From Streptomyces sp. DG2A-72 (lineage in GTDB: Bacteria > Actinomycetota > Actinomycetes > Streptomycetales > Streptomycetaceae): 64,000 bases of DNA. Each line of letters begins with the position of its first letter. Position 1 is the stretch's first letter. Of the stretch, positions 1-8,393 are shown one piece after another. The notes beneath the pieces are model-generated. The model was given only the letters and a program-made list of their open reading frames with translations. It did no database searches and was not told the DNA's origin. The position numbers and the translations under genes are program-made. The DNA is taken from NCBI RefSeq assembly GCF_030499575.1, contig NZ_JASTLC010000001.1, positions 3,124,001 through 3,188,000 of the forward strand. Reading direction: 5' to 3'.

Positions 1-829
1 CCGCCACCGCGACCGTGCGGACGCGCGGGCAGGCGGCCGGGTCGATGCCGGACAGGACGGTCGGGGTGGCGATCAGGACGTCGGCCGTACGGGCCGCCGC
101 CGCGATGTCCTTCCCGCGGATCACGAGGGTGCCGCCATGGGCGAGGCAGCCGAGGATCTCCCAGGCGGCCATGTCGAAGGCGATGTTGAGGAGTTGGGCG
201 ACCCGGTCGCCGGGGCGGATGCCCAGGTCGCCGGGGGCGGTGAGGAGGATGTTGGCGACGTTGCGGTGGGTGACCTTCACGCCGTTGGGATGGCCGGTGG
301 TGCCGGAGGTGAACAGGACGTAGCAGCCGTCGTCGGGGCTGATGTGCGGGCGGGGGGCGGTCGCAGGGGGCAGGGGTGTGTCCAGGGCGATCACGCGCGG
401 GCCCCGCGGCATACGGGCCGCGTGTTCCGCGACGGTGAGGACGACGCGGGTGCGGGCGGTGCGGACGACGTGGGCGAGCTGGGCGGGGGGCGCGAGCCCG
501 ATGTCCTGGGGGACGTAGGCGGCGCCCGCCTTCAGGATGCCGAGCAGGCCGACGAGCATCGGGAGGGAGCGGCGTACGAAGAGGCCGACATGATCGCCGG
601 GCCGTATGCCCTCGCGGGCCAGGCGGGCGGCGAGGGCGTCGGCGTGGCGGTCGAGCTCGCCGTAGGTGATCAGCGCGCCCTGGTGCTCGGCGGCGATGGC
701 GTGCGGGGTGGCCACGGCGTGCCGTTCGACGGCGCGGTGGACGAGGGGGTCCGGGACGGGAACCGTGGGGCCGCGACCGTACTCTCGGAAAAGGTGCTGG
801 TCATGGCGGGTTAAGTGGCGCAGGGGCAT
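1..829 (-). CDS. NRPS-type adenylation (AMP-binding) protein, N-terminal part, cut by window edge
   Basis: The first 276 residues of an ANL-superfamily adenylate-forming enzyme, which activates an amino or carboxylic acid as acyl-AMP. Reading leftward from an ATG at 829 I see LKAGAAYVPQD (A2-like), the P-loop LFTSGTTGHPNGV (A3), and a FDMAAWEILGCLAHGGTL stretch (A4/A5 region). These match NRPS adenylation domains better than fatty acyl-CoA ligases. The C-terminus lies outside the window, so a free-standing A domain and a multidomain NRPS cannot be told apart. The ATG at 829 is chosen because the ATG at 804 is out of frame. It is divergent from the nitrate reductase gene. Confidence 0.8.
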   Translation of the reverse strand, partial: MPLRHLTRHDQHLFREYGRGPTVPVPDPLVHRAVERHAVATPHAIAAEHQGALITYGELDRHADALAARLAREGIRPGDHVGLFVRRSLPMLVGLLGILKAGAAYVPQDIGLAPPAQLAHVVRTARTRVVLTVAEHAARMPRGPRVIALDTPLPPATAPRPHISPDDGCYVLFTSGTTGHPNGVKVTHRNVANILLTAPGDLGIRPGDRVAQLLNIAFDMAAWEILGCLAHGGTLVIRGKDIAAAARTADVLIATPTVLSGIDPAACPRVRTVAVA

Positions 830-1183
830 GACTGGGGTACCTCCTGGCTATTTCGCTTGACGGGCTGTTTCGATGGCAGTTGCTTGCCTTGCCGGATCCG
901 GGATGAGCGGCGGGCATGCCCGGTATGTCGAACGCCGTACGGAGTCGCGCGAGGGCCCGACTGTAGAGGCCGGTCCTCCAACACTCAACAACCTGCGACC
1001 GGACAACTACAGTACGGAACGAGCCACATGTGGCGTCTTTCACACCAAAGCCAACTTCCGCACCGCCCGGCGGCGACTCAGAGGTGGGCTGCCGTGCGCC
1101 TCACGTCGGTCCGGCGGCGGCAGGGAGGTCGCCGTCCCGGCCGTGTAACAAAGAGCCGACCCGACCCGTAACAAGGACGAAGC
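830..1183. promoter_or_regulatory. Divergent intergenic region between adenylation gene and nitrate reductase
   Basis: A 354-base gap that must hold promoters for both flanking genes. A perfect 12-bp palindrome GCCACATGTGGC lies at 1023-1034. Two GTAAC pentamers lie at 1145-1149 and 1168-1172, just upstream of the nitrate reductase ribosome binding site. GTAAC resembles a GlnR half-site, but the 23-base spacing does not fit the usual 11-base periodicity, so I do not call a GlnR box. No further gene is evident. Confidence 0.4.
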
Positions 1184-3289
1184 ATGCTGAATGACATGCA
1201 GAACTCCGCGACGCCCACGCACTGCCCGTACTGCGCCCTGCAGTGCGGGATGAATCTGACGCCGTCCCCTGACGGGACCGTCGAGGTGACCGAGCGCGCG
1301 GACTTCCCCGTGAACCGGGGTGCGCTGTGCGGCAAGGGCCGTACGGCGCCGGCGGTGCTGTCGTCGAGCGTTCGCCTGACCTCCCCGTTGGTGCGCTCCG
1401 AGGGCAAGCTCGTGCCCGCCTCCTGGGACGAGGCACTGGACCGGATCGCCGAGGAGTTGTCCCGCACGCGCACGGAACATGGTCCGGACGCGTGCGGGGT
1501 CTTCGGCGGCGGCGGACTGACGAACGAGAAGGCGTACACGCTCGGCAAGTTCGCGCGGGTGGTGCTGGGCACCTCCCAGATCGACTACAACGGGCGTTTC
1601 TGCATGTCGTCGGCGGCGGCAGCCGGGATGAAGGCGTTCGGGCTGGACCGCGGCCTCCCCTTTCCTCTGGAGGACATCCCGAAGACGGGCTGCGTGATCC
1701 TCGTCGGCTCGAACCTCGCGGAGACCATGCCGCCCTCGCTGCGGTTCTTCAGCGAGCTGCGCGAGAACGGCGGCACGCTGATCGTCATCGACCCGCGCCG
1801 CACGAAGACCGCCGAGCAGGCGGACCTGCACCTGGCACCCCGGCCGGGAACCGACCTCGCGCTCGCCCTGGGCCTGCTGCACCTGATCGTCGCCGAGGGC
1901 CGCACCGACGAGGAGTACATCCGCGAGCGTACGACCGGCTGGGAGGACGCGCGGGCCGCCGCGATGGCGCACTGGCCGGAGTACGTGGAGCGGATCACCG
2001 GCGTCCATGTACCCCAACTCCGCGAGGCCGTACGGATGTTCTGCGAGCCCGAGGCCGCGATGGTGCTGACCGCGCGTGGGCCCGAGCAGCAGTCCAAGGG
2101 CACCGACACGGTGGGCGCGTGGATCAACCTGTGCCTGGCGACCGGCCGGGCGGGCCGCCCGCTGTCCGGGTACGGCTGTCTGACCGGGCAGGGCAACGGA
2201 CAGGGCGGGCGCGAACACGGCCAGAAGGCCGACCAGTTGCCCGGCTACCGCAAGCTGACCGACCCGGCGGCGCGGCAGCATGTGGCACAGGTGTGGGGCG
2301 TGGACCCGGACTCGCTACCGGGTCCGGGGCGGAGTGCGTACGAGCTGCTGGACGCGCTGGGCACGGATATTCGGGCGTTGTTGCTGATGGGGTCCAATCC
2401 GGTGGTGTCGGCGCCGCGGGCGGCGCACATCGAGGAGCGGATCAAGTCCCTTGACTTCCTTGCGGTGTGCGATGTCGTGCTGTCGGAGACGGCGGCACTC
2501 GCGGACGTCGTCCTCCCGGTCACCCAGTGGGCGGAGGAGACGGGCACGACCACCAACCTCGAGGGCAGGGTGTTGTTGCGCCGGCAGGCGATCACCCCAC
2601 CCGAGGGCATCCGCAGCGACCTCGACGTCATGCACGAACTTGCCGACCGGCTCGGCGTGGAGAAGGGTTTCCCGACCGACCCCGAGGAGGTCTTCGAGGA
2701 GCTGCGCCGGGCGAGCGCGGGCGGCCCCGCGGACTACTCCGGCATCACCTACCGCAGGCTGATCGAGGAGAACGGCGTGTTCTGGCCGTGTCCGACCCCG
2801 GCGGACACTTCTGACGCCGGCGACCATCCCGGCACCCCCCGCCTCTTCCTCGACCGCTTCGCCACCGAGGACGGCCGCGCCCGCTTCGTCCCCGTCTCGC
2901 ACCGGGCGATCGCGGAGGAGCCGGACGACGAGTACCCGGTGCTCCTGACGACCGGCCGGGTCGTAGCCCAGTACCAGTCCGGTGCCCAGACCCGGCGCGT
3001 GGACGAGCTGAACGCCGCGGCGCCGGGCCCGTTCGTGGAGCTGCATCCGCGGCTGGCCGAGCGGCTCGGCGCGGCGGAGGGCGACCCGGTGGCCGTGGTG
3101 TCCCGGCGGGGCAGGGCGGTGGCCCCCGCGCGGATCACGACCACGATCCGCCCGGACACGGTCTTCATGCCCTTCCACTGGTCGGGCGAGGGCCGCGCCA
3201 ACACGCTGACGAACCCGGCCCTCGACCCGACCTCCCGCATGCCGGAGTTCAAGGCGTGTGCGGTTCGGTTGGAGACGGTGAAGCCGTAG
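1184..3289 (+). CDS. nasA: Assimilatory nitrate reductase, molybdopterin oxidoreductase family
   Basis: A 701-residue cytoplasmic Mo-bis-MGD enzyme that reduces nitrate to nitrite for assimilation. The N-terminus has the [4Fe-4S] motif CPYCALQCGM (about residues 11-20), with the fourth cysteine in GALCGKG. A likely Mo-ligand cysteine sits in YNGRFCMSSAAAA. The C-terminal molydop-binding segment (LLTTGRVVAQYQSGAQTR) is present, and there is no extra C-terminal [2Fe-2S] domain. AAGGA six bases before the ATG at 1184 supports this start; an ATG at 1196 is an alternative. The nitrite reductase operon lies about 23 kb downstream, so both assimilation steps are in the window but not in one operon. 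Formate dehydrogenase-like relatives are possible, but the overall layout fits Nas/NarB. Confidence 0.85.
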   Translation: MLNDMQNSATPTHCPYCALQCGMNLTPSPDGTVEVTERADFPVNRGALCGKGRTAPAVLSSSVRLTSPLVRSEGKLVPASWDEALDRIAEELSRTRTEHGPDACGVFGGGGLTNEKAYTLGKFARVVLGTSQIDYNGRFCMSSAAAAGMKAFGLDRGLPFPLEDIPKTGCVILVGSNLAETMPPSLRFFSELRENGGTLIVIDPRRTKTAEQADLHLAPRPGTDLALALGLLHLIVAEGRTDEEYIRERTTGWEDARAAAMAHWPEYVERITGVHVPQLREAVRMFCEPEAAMVLTARGPEQQSKGTDTVGAWINLCLATGRAGRPLSGYGCLTGQGNGQGGREHGQKADQLPGYRKLTDPAARQHVAQVWGVDPDSLPGPGRSAYELLDALGTDIRALLLMGSNPVVSAPRAAHIEERIKSLDFLAVCDVVLSETAALADVVLPVTQWAEETGTTTNLEGRVLLRRQAITPPEGIRSDLDVMHELADRLGVEKGFPTDPEEVFEELRRASAGGPADYSGITYRRLIEENGVFWPCPTPADTSDAGDHPGTPRLFLDRFATEDGRARFVPVSHRAIAEEPDDEYPVLLTTGRVVAQYQSGAQTRRVDELNAAAPGPFVELHPRLAERLGAAEGDPVAVVSRRGRAVAPARITTTIRPDTVFMPFHWSGEGRANTLTNPALDPTSRMPEFKACAVRLETVKP

Positions 3290-3299
3290 TAGCCCCGGT

Positions 3300-3734
3300 T
3301 CAGCGCCGGGCGGCCCGCCAGTCCCCGCCCTCGATGAGCTTCCCGCGCGCCCGCAGTCGTACGGCGACTGCGGGCGCCGCGACGTAAACCCAGGCGCGTA
3401 CGGCCGTCCCGTCCGCCTCCCGCGTCACATCACGCGCGACGCGCTCGTAGAGGTTGCGCGGGTCGCCGGGGGTGTACTCCTCCAACCGGTCGAGGGCGGC
3501 GAGGAGTTCGCCGTACGCCTCGGGGAGGGCGGTGACGAGTTCCCCGTACACGGCACCTTCCCCGGCATCTTCCACTTCCACGGCATACGGATATCCGGGC
3601 CCGTCGTAGAGCAGCGCGCCCGTGAGCCGTGCCGGCTCCTCGGCCCCGGTGCGCCCGCGCAGGAAGAGGTCGTGGTTGGGCTCGCCGGGACGGAGGGTGC
3701 CGTAGACGAAGAACGGAGGTCTCGGGGGTCTCAC
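3300..3734 (-). CDS. Gamma-glutamylcyclotransferase family protein (GGCT/AIG2-like)
   Basis: A 144-residue protein opening with FFVYGTLRPGEPNHDLF, the signature YGTLRxG loop of the GGCT/AIG2 fold, and containing YDGPGYPYAV and the acidic segment LDRLEEYTPGD. The conserved glutamate of the family probably lies in LEEY. Members convert gamma-glutamyl amines or peptides to 5-oxoproline, but many bacterial copies are uncharacterised. The GTG at 3734 is the only start placed just before the fold. It converges on the nitrate reductase gene, with 10 bases between the two stops. Confidence 0.8.
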   Translation of the reverse strand: MRPPRPPFFVYGTLRPGEPNHDLFLRGRTGAEEPARLTGALLYDGPGYPYAVEVEDAGEGAVYGELVTALPEAYGELLAALDRLEEYTPGDPRNLYERVARDVTREADGTAVRAWVYVAAPAVAVRLRARGKLIEGGDWRAARR

Positions 3735-3876
3735 AGAAACGATTCTCTCTCCTCACACACCTCCTCAGCAGCGCCATGGACATGGCAGGTCAGCGGCCCC
3801 TTGAATCGCAGGACCGCAGAAACGATCACGCCCCCGTCCCCACGCGCCCGCCCCAGGCGCCTCCCTGAGGAGACCC

Positions 3877-5476
3877 ATGAGCCGTATACGCATACGGACA
3901 CAGACCCGGACCCGGACCCGGACCCGGAACATCCGAGGTTCCCGTCTCGCCGCGGCCGGCACGGCGGCCACCGCAGCCGCTCTGCTGGCCGCCACCCTCT
4001 CCCCCACCGCGGACGCCACCGACCAACCGACCCGAGCCAAGGCGCTGGAGCACGCGGCAGCGGCCCTCGCTCAGCACGCGACGTCCCTGGGTCTCACCTC
4101 CGCTCAGGAGACAAAGGTCCGGGACGTGATCGTCGACCCGGACGGCACGCAGCACGTCCGCTACGACCGGACGTACCGTCATCTCCCGGTACTGGGCGGC
4201 GACTTCGTAGTGCATCTTTCGCCGGACGGCACGTATCGCAGCGCGTCGCGCGCGACCCGGCAGGCAGTGGCCCTGCCGAGCGTGACACCCAAGGTGTCGG
4301 GCCCCCGGGCGGCGGACCTGGCGGCGAACGCGCTGCGGGCGGCCAACTTGGGCGAGACGCTGAAGAAGTTGACGTCGAGGCCGGAGCTGGTCGTGGACGC
4401 CCTGCACGGCGCCCCGAAGCTCGCCTGGCGGACGGACGCGACAGCTCAGGACTCCCTCGGCAGACGGGAAGTCGCTGTACGCGGGGACGGTGCCGCTGGA
4501 GACGACGGCGTCCGGATCGACGTACGCACTGAAGGACCCGACGCGCGGAAACACGTACACCGGCGACGCGGCGAACAAGACGGACCTGTGCCTGCTGACG
4601 ACGATCTGCCTCAGCCGCGCCCCGTCCACGGTGTTCACGGACACCGACAACCACTGGGGCACGGGCGCGACGACCGACCGCGCGTCGGCGGCGGTGGACG
4701 CGCAGTACGGCACGGACGTCACCTGGGACTACTACAAGAACATGCACGGGCGTTCCGGTATCCGCGGCGACGGCGTGGGCTCGTACAACCGCGTGCACTA
4801 CGGGACGCGGTACAACAACGCCTTCTGGGACGACAGTTGCTTCTGCATGACGTACGGGGACGGTGACGGCACGCAGCTCGGTCCGCTGGTGTCCCTGGAT
4901 GTCGCCGGGCACGAGATGTCCCACGGCGTGACGTCGGCGACGGCGGCGCTGACCTACTCGGGCGAGTCGGGCGGGCTGAACGAGGCGACGTCGGACATCT
5001 TCGGGACGCTGGTGGAGTTCTACGCAGCGAATCCCTCCGACCCCGGTGACTGGCTGATCGGCGAGAAGATCGTCCGCTCGGGGCTCGGGCGGGATGCGCT
5101 GAGGTACATGGACAAGCCGTCGAAGGACGGCAACTCGGTGGACTGCTGGAGTGCTACGACCGGGACACTGGATGTCCACTACTCGTCCGGCGTCGGCAAC
5201 CACTTCGCGTATCTGCTGGCGGAGGGGAGCGGGCCGAAGACGATCGGCGGGGTCGCTCATAACTCGCCTACGTGTGACGGGTCTTCGGTCACCGGGATCG
5301 GGCGGGGGAAGCTGGGGGCGATCTGGTACCGGGCGCTGACGGTGTATATGACGTCGTCGACGGATTATGCGGGGGCGCGGGGGGCTACGTTGAGGGCGGC
5401 CTCGGATCTTTACGGGGCTGGGAGTGTTGAGCACGACGCCGTAGCCGCGGCTTGGAGGGCTGTGAACGTGGGGTGA
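3877..5476 (+). pseudogene. M4 (thermolysin-type) secreted metallopeptidase, disrupted by internal deletion and frameshift
   Basis: GAGGAG precedes an ATG at 3877. The signal peptide starts with an arginine/threonine repeat coded by a GACCCG hexamer array at about 3903-3928. An FTP-type propeptide follows (HLPVLGGDFVVHLSPDG). Frame 1 runs to QDSLG near 4460 and then degenerates; the mature enzyme continues in another frame from about 4455 (SADGKSLYAGTVPLETT) to 5476. The mature part looks intact: HEMSH zinc site near 4912, GGLNEATSD third ligand, and a C-terminal NHFAYLLAEGS helix. Family members normally have roughly 30 more residues at the junction, so I infer a deletion whose length is not a multiple of three. 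An ATG at 4490 could give only a signal-less enzyme. Confidence 0.8.
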
Positions 5477-5540
5477 GTGTTGCGTCGGCGGCCGTTTCGT
5501 TGAGGGGAACGGAGCGGTCGCCCTACGTAGCGATGGGCCG

Positions 5541-5684
5541 TCAGTCGGCGGGCTTCTCGATGACCGACAGATCGATCTCGCCGTCGGCGACCATCCGCCG
5601 CGTGCGCTCCACGGCCGCGGTACGTATCCGTCGTTCGATCTCTGCGGGAGCCTCGTCATTATGGTCACCAGTTCCCACGTCCAC
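5541..5684 (-). CDS. Possible 47-residue charged protein downstream of the toxin gene
   Basis: A short open frame starts with GTG at 5684 behind GGGGCAGG, and ends EKPAD at 5541. Its central part (EIERRIRTAAVERTRRM) reads as an amphipathic helix rich in Arg and Glu. It begins 28 bases after the toxin stop on the same strand. The composition is protein-like, but I recognise no family. It could be a third member of the toxin-antitoxin operon or the tail of a decayed gene. An in-frame GTG at 5693 would add three residues. Confidence 0.35.
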   Translation of the reverse strand: MDVGTGDHNDEAPAEIERRIRTAAVERTRRMVADGEIDLSVIEKPAD

Positions 5685-5712
5685 CTGAATCACCTGCCCC
5701 AACGAAACGCGA

Positions 5713-5955
5713 TCAAAGCGAGGGAACGAGCCTGACCACAGTCACGGTCAGCACGGATCCCGAGACGTAATAGAGCACGATGGCTCCGAGGATCGTGGCC
5801 TCGCGTCGATCGCGTTCACCTCTGACGGCTGTCGAGCCGTGCCCGTACGGGTCCTGGCCGATGGTCCGCGCCATCGCGTCCCGGAAGGCCTCGGCGTTGC
5901 GCATCTTGGTGAGGGTGTCGTCGGCAGGCGGTGCGTAGGTGATGCGGTAGCTCAA
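5713..5955 (-). CDS. RelE/ParE-like toxin of a type II toxin-antitoxin pair
   Basis: An 80-residue basic protein beginning SYRITYAPPADDTL, with a GERDRREATILGAIVLYYV core and a terminal strand LTVTVVRLVPSL. This is the short alpha-beta layout of RelE/ParE ribonuclease or gyrase toxins. Its TTG start overlaps the stop of the upstream antitoxin-like gene in a TTGA junction, so the two are translationally coupled in antitoxin-first order. I cannot identify catalytic residues with certainty, so the target (mRNA or gyrase) is open. Confidence 0.6.
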   Translation of the reverse strand: MSYRITYAPPADDTLTKMRNAEAFRDAMARTIGQDPYGHGSTAVRGERDRREATILGAIVLYYVSGSVLTVTVVRLVPSL

Positions 5956-6200
5956 GCCGCGCCCCGCCGTTCGGCCTCGTCCGCCGCCAGCCGCGCCAGG
6001 ATCGCGTCGGCTTCCGGGTCGGGTACGGCCTGCAGCATCCAGTGCCGCATCACAGCGTGGATGTCATGCACACCGGCCTCGTTGATGGCCCGGTCGAACT
6101 CCTCGCGCAGCTCGTCCGGAAGGGCCGCGCGGATGTCGGGGATGCTGTTGGGGACCTCGACCTCTACGCCATTGACGAAGGTCTTGAGTGGTTCGGCCAT
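5952..6200 (-). CDS. Antitoxin-like protein (82 residues), partner of the RelE-like toxin
   Basis: An acidic protein starting with ATG at 6200 behind a strong AAGGAGGG ribosome binding site, and ending ADEAERRGAA. Small, acidic and immediately upstream of a coupled toxin, it fits an antitoxin by position; I see no classic ribbon-helix-helix or HTH motif. The segment DIRAALPDELREEFDRAINE is predicted helical and may clamp the toxin. The same frame is open upstream without a stop into the ATPase gene, so the protein may exist alone, as the C-terminal domain of a longer protein, or both. Confidence 0.6.
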   Translation of the reverse strand: MAEPLKTFVNGVEVEVPNSIPDIRAALPDELREEFDRAINEAGVHDIHAVMRHWMLQAVPDPEADAILARLAADEAERRGAA

Positions 6201-6719
6201 CGTCGCCCTCCTTTGAGACCTTAGTTCGCTGGGCTCACGGTAATCCGCCGAGGCTGCTTCCCGTACGACGTCCAGCTCGCACCACACCGACTTGCCGACG
6301 GCCCGCTCGCACACGCCCCACCGGTCGGCGACCTCCCGCACGATGAGCAGGCCTCGCCCGAACATGTCGTCGTCCGAGGCGTGGCGTGGGGTTGGCAGTA
6401 ATTCCCCTTTCGGGTCGGAGACTGCGATGCGTACGGCGCGCTCGGTGAGGGTGAGTTCGACGCGGAAGAGGCGGTCGCGGAGGCATCCGTGAAGGACGGC
6501 GTTGCCGCCGAGTTCGGAGACCAATAGGGCGGCGTCGGCGGCGAGTTCGGGGTGGCCCCAGTCGGTGAGGAGGCGGTGGGCTCGGCGGCGGGCGAGGGTG
6601 ACGCTTCTGGGGAACGGGATGTAGTCGAGGCGGTCGTAGTGGAGGGCGGTGGCTTCCTCCGGGCTTTCGGGGGCGATCAAGTCGCTCACCTCCGGACAGG
6701 GATGGACAGCACCAGACAT
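5952..6719 (-). CDS. Anti-sigma-type ATP-binding protein, open in frame into the antitoxin
   Basis: From an ATG at 6719 the first 173 residues form a GHKL/HATPase_c_2 domain of the RsbW/SpoIIAB type: LLVSELGGNAVLHG is the N-box, AVSDPKG the G1 region and FGRGLLIVREVADRWG the G2 region. Such Streptomyces proteins act as anti-sigma or regulatory ATPases. Instead of stopping, the frame passes through the antitoxin ribosome binding site and continues to 5952, giving 255 residues. One inserted base near 6233-6245 would instead expose a TGA, so the fusion may be real or an assembly error. It is divergent from the HTH/DUF397 pair, as in whiJ-like clusters. The start is uncertain because the ribosome binding site is weak. 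Confidence 0.65.
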   Translation of the reverse strand: MSGAVHPCPEVSDLIAPESPEEATALHYDRLDYIPFPRSVTLARRRAHRLLTDWGHPELAADAALLVSELGGNAVLHGCLRDRLFRVELTLTERAVRIAVSDPKGELLPTPRHASDDDMFGRGLLIVREVADRWGVCERAVGKSVWCELDVVREAASADYREPSELRSQRRATMAEPLKTFVNGVEVEVPNSIPDIRAALPDELREEFDRAINEAGVHDIHAVMRHWMLQAVPDPEADAILARLAADEAERRGAA

Positions 6720-6874
6720 CAACTGGCGCCGCTCTGCGATCAGTTCGTCACCGACAGTAGAAGAAGCCAGAAGGTGAAGCAAGTTAGTCCCGGAAAAATT
6801 AGTCCGGACATGGTTGCAGGGCAGATCGCGGACGCGCGAGACTGACCGCGCACTGAAGCCAGGAGGAATACGCC

Positions 6875-7762
6875 GTGACCGCCAGCCAGCCAACGTTGGG
6901 CAACAGCACATCCTCGGTACTGGGACGGCGACTGGGCGGGCAACTCCTCAAGCTGCGCACTGAGGCAGGCCTCACGCAGACGGACGCTGCCAAAGTCCTC
7001 AGCTCGTCCATCACGAAGGTCACCAAGATGGAGCGCGGCTGGGTACCCATGCGGGATCCGGACATCCGCGCGCTGTGCGAGCTTTACGGTGTGCGCGATC
7101 ACGCCACCGTGGGCGGACTACTGGAGCTGGCCAAGGTCGACCGCGAGCGCCGCAAGGCCAAGGGATGGTGGGACGACCACGCGATCCACGGCGTCATGCA
7201 GGAGTACGTCTCACTGGAAAGTGCCGCGACGGCCATCAAGGCGTGGCAACCGGCCTTCATCCCCGGCCTGCTGCAAACGCCCGATTACATCCGGGCGTTG
7301 AGGCAGAGCCCGACAGCGCAGGTGACCAAAGGGCCGGAGCCGGACGAGGCGTTCGTCGCCGCTCGACTCGCTCGCCAGCGACGGCTCTCCGATGATCCGC
7401 CGCTCGCATTGCGGGCGGTGATCTACGAGGCCGCCCTCCGCAACTTCCCCGGCGGCACCGATACAGCCCGAGGTCAGCTCGAAGCACTCACCAAGCTGGC
7501 AGGGCTACCGAGCGTCAGCCTCCGGATCTTTCCCTTTAACGCCGGCACTCACCCTGGCCTCAACGGCTCGTTCAACATCATCTCGTTCGCTGCCCCCGGA
7601 GCCATGGACGTCGTCTACGTGGAAGCGCCCTTCGTCGAGCGCTGGGTGGAGGGAGGAGAGTCCGCAGCAGCCTACGATGAGCTGTTCGAAATGATTGCCG
7701 AACGCTCCCTCGAGGAGCGAGAGGCGGTGCCCTTCCTCCACAAGCTCCTCAAGGAACTGTGA
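6875..7762 (+). CDS. WhiJ/Scr1-like XRE-family transcriptional regulator (DUF5753)
   Basis: A 295-residue protein with an N-terminal XRE helix-turn-helix (RTEAGLTQTDAAKVL to SSSITKVTKMERGW, about residues 25-60). A DUF5753 effector domain follows, with its hallmark WQPAFIPGLLQTPDYIRA and a C-terminal VYVEAPFVERWVEGG. This is the standard layout of Streptomyces WhiJ/Scr1 regulators, which pair with a DUF397 protein encoded directly behind. AGGAGGAAT before the GTG at 6875 fixes the start. In characterised relatives the regulator represses development-related promoters and DUF397 relieves repression; the target here is unknown. Confidence 0.9.
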   Translation: MTASQPTLGNSTSSVLGRRLGGQLLKLRTEAGLTQTDAAKVLSSSITKVTKMERGWVPMRDPDIRALCELYGVRDHATVGGLLELAKVDRERRKAKGWWDDHAIHGVMQEYVSLESAATAIKAWQPAFIPGLLQTPDYIRALRQSPTAQVTKGPEPDEAFVAARLARQRRLSDDPPLALRAVIYEAALRNFPGGTDTARGQLEALTKLAGLPSVSLRIFPFNAGTHPGLNGSFNIISFAAPGAMDVVYVEAPFVERWVEGGESAAAYDELFEMIAERSLEEREAVPFLHKLLKEL

Positions 7763-7765
7763 GCC

Positions 7766-7951
7766 GTGCCCGAATTCGCGTACCGCAAGTCCAGCTTCAG
7801 TGACGAAAAGGCCGAGTGCGTCGAAGTAGCCACCAACATCCCTGCCACCGTTGCTATACGGGACTCCAAGAACCCCGGCGAAGGTTTCCTCCAACTCCGC
7901 CCCTCCACCTGGACGTTCTTCCAGACAGCTCTTCTTGAGGGACAGCTGTAG
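7766..7951 (+). CDS. DUF397 protein, partner of the adjacent WhiJ-like regulator
   Basis: A 61-residue protein with the DUF397 pattern: YRKSSFSDEKAECVEVAT near the start, VAIRDSKNPGEG in the middle and a terminal LRPSTWTFF. It starts with GTG three bases after the regulator stop, so the two are co-transcribed and probably coupled. DUF397 proteins are thought to antagonise their cognate HTH partner, forming a regulator pair resembling toxin-antitoxin organisation. The family is confidently recognised; the specific role is not known. Confidence 0.9.
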   Translation: MPEFAYRKSSFSDEKAECVEVATNIPATVAIRDSKNPGEGFLQLRPSTWTFFQTALLEGQL

Positions 7952-8002
7952 CCGCAGCCCCTCACCCACGGACCAGCGCCATGGCGACAAAAGTCGCCCC
8001 GC

Positions 8003-8393
8003 GTGCCAGCACAACGGGTCCCCGTGTTCACCACTGCGCAGGGCAGAGCGATCGACCGACCAACCTCACCCGCAGATTCGCCGCGCTCCTCCGCAAGGCC
8101 GGACTCCGCCGCATCCGCTTCCACGACCTCCGCCACTCCACCGCGACCTACTCCTGGAGCAGGGCGACGAACGGGTCGTAATCAAGAAACTCCTCGGCCA
8201 CGCCCCACACAAAGGCGTCACCACCACCGTTTACGCCAACCTCCAGCGCGACGCCATCGACACCCTCAGCACCGCCCTCGACGGCCCTGCCAACGACGAG
8301 CCGACCCGCACCCGCGCCCCAGGCGATCCGCCGCCGTGGGAACCACCGTCCACTGACGTGCCGTCAACTACCGCCGTCACCCACCCACCACAG
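8003..8393 (+). pseudogene. Tyrosine recombinase (phage-type integrase) C-terminal remnant
   Basis: Three reading frames each hold part of one integrase catalytic domain: VPVFTTAQGRAIDRP; then LRRIRFHDLRHSTATY with the HxLR box; then VIKKLLGHAPHKGVTTTVYA with the LGH motif and nucleophile tyrosine context. At least two frameshifts (near 8055 and 8152) and loss of the N-terminal domain make it nonfunctional. It suggests a former integrative element at this place and lies on the whiJ-like/RHS-toxin boundary. No tRNA or duplicated attachment site is visible beside it. Confidence 0.75.

Noticed and set aside
1145..1172. GlnR box before the nitrate reductase gene
   Set aside because: Two GTAAC pentamers are 23 bases apart instead of 22, and the intermediate sites do not match.
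3877..5476. Programmed frameshift in the metallopeptidase gene
   Set aside because: About 30 conserved residues are missing at the junction, which needs a deletion; no slippery sequence is evident.
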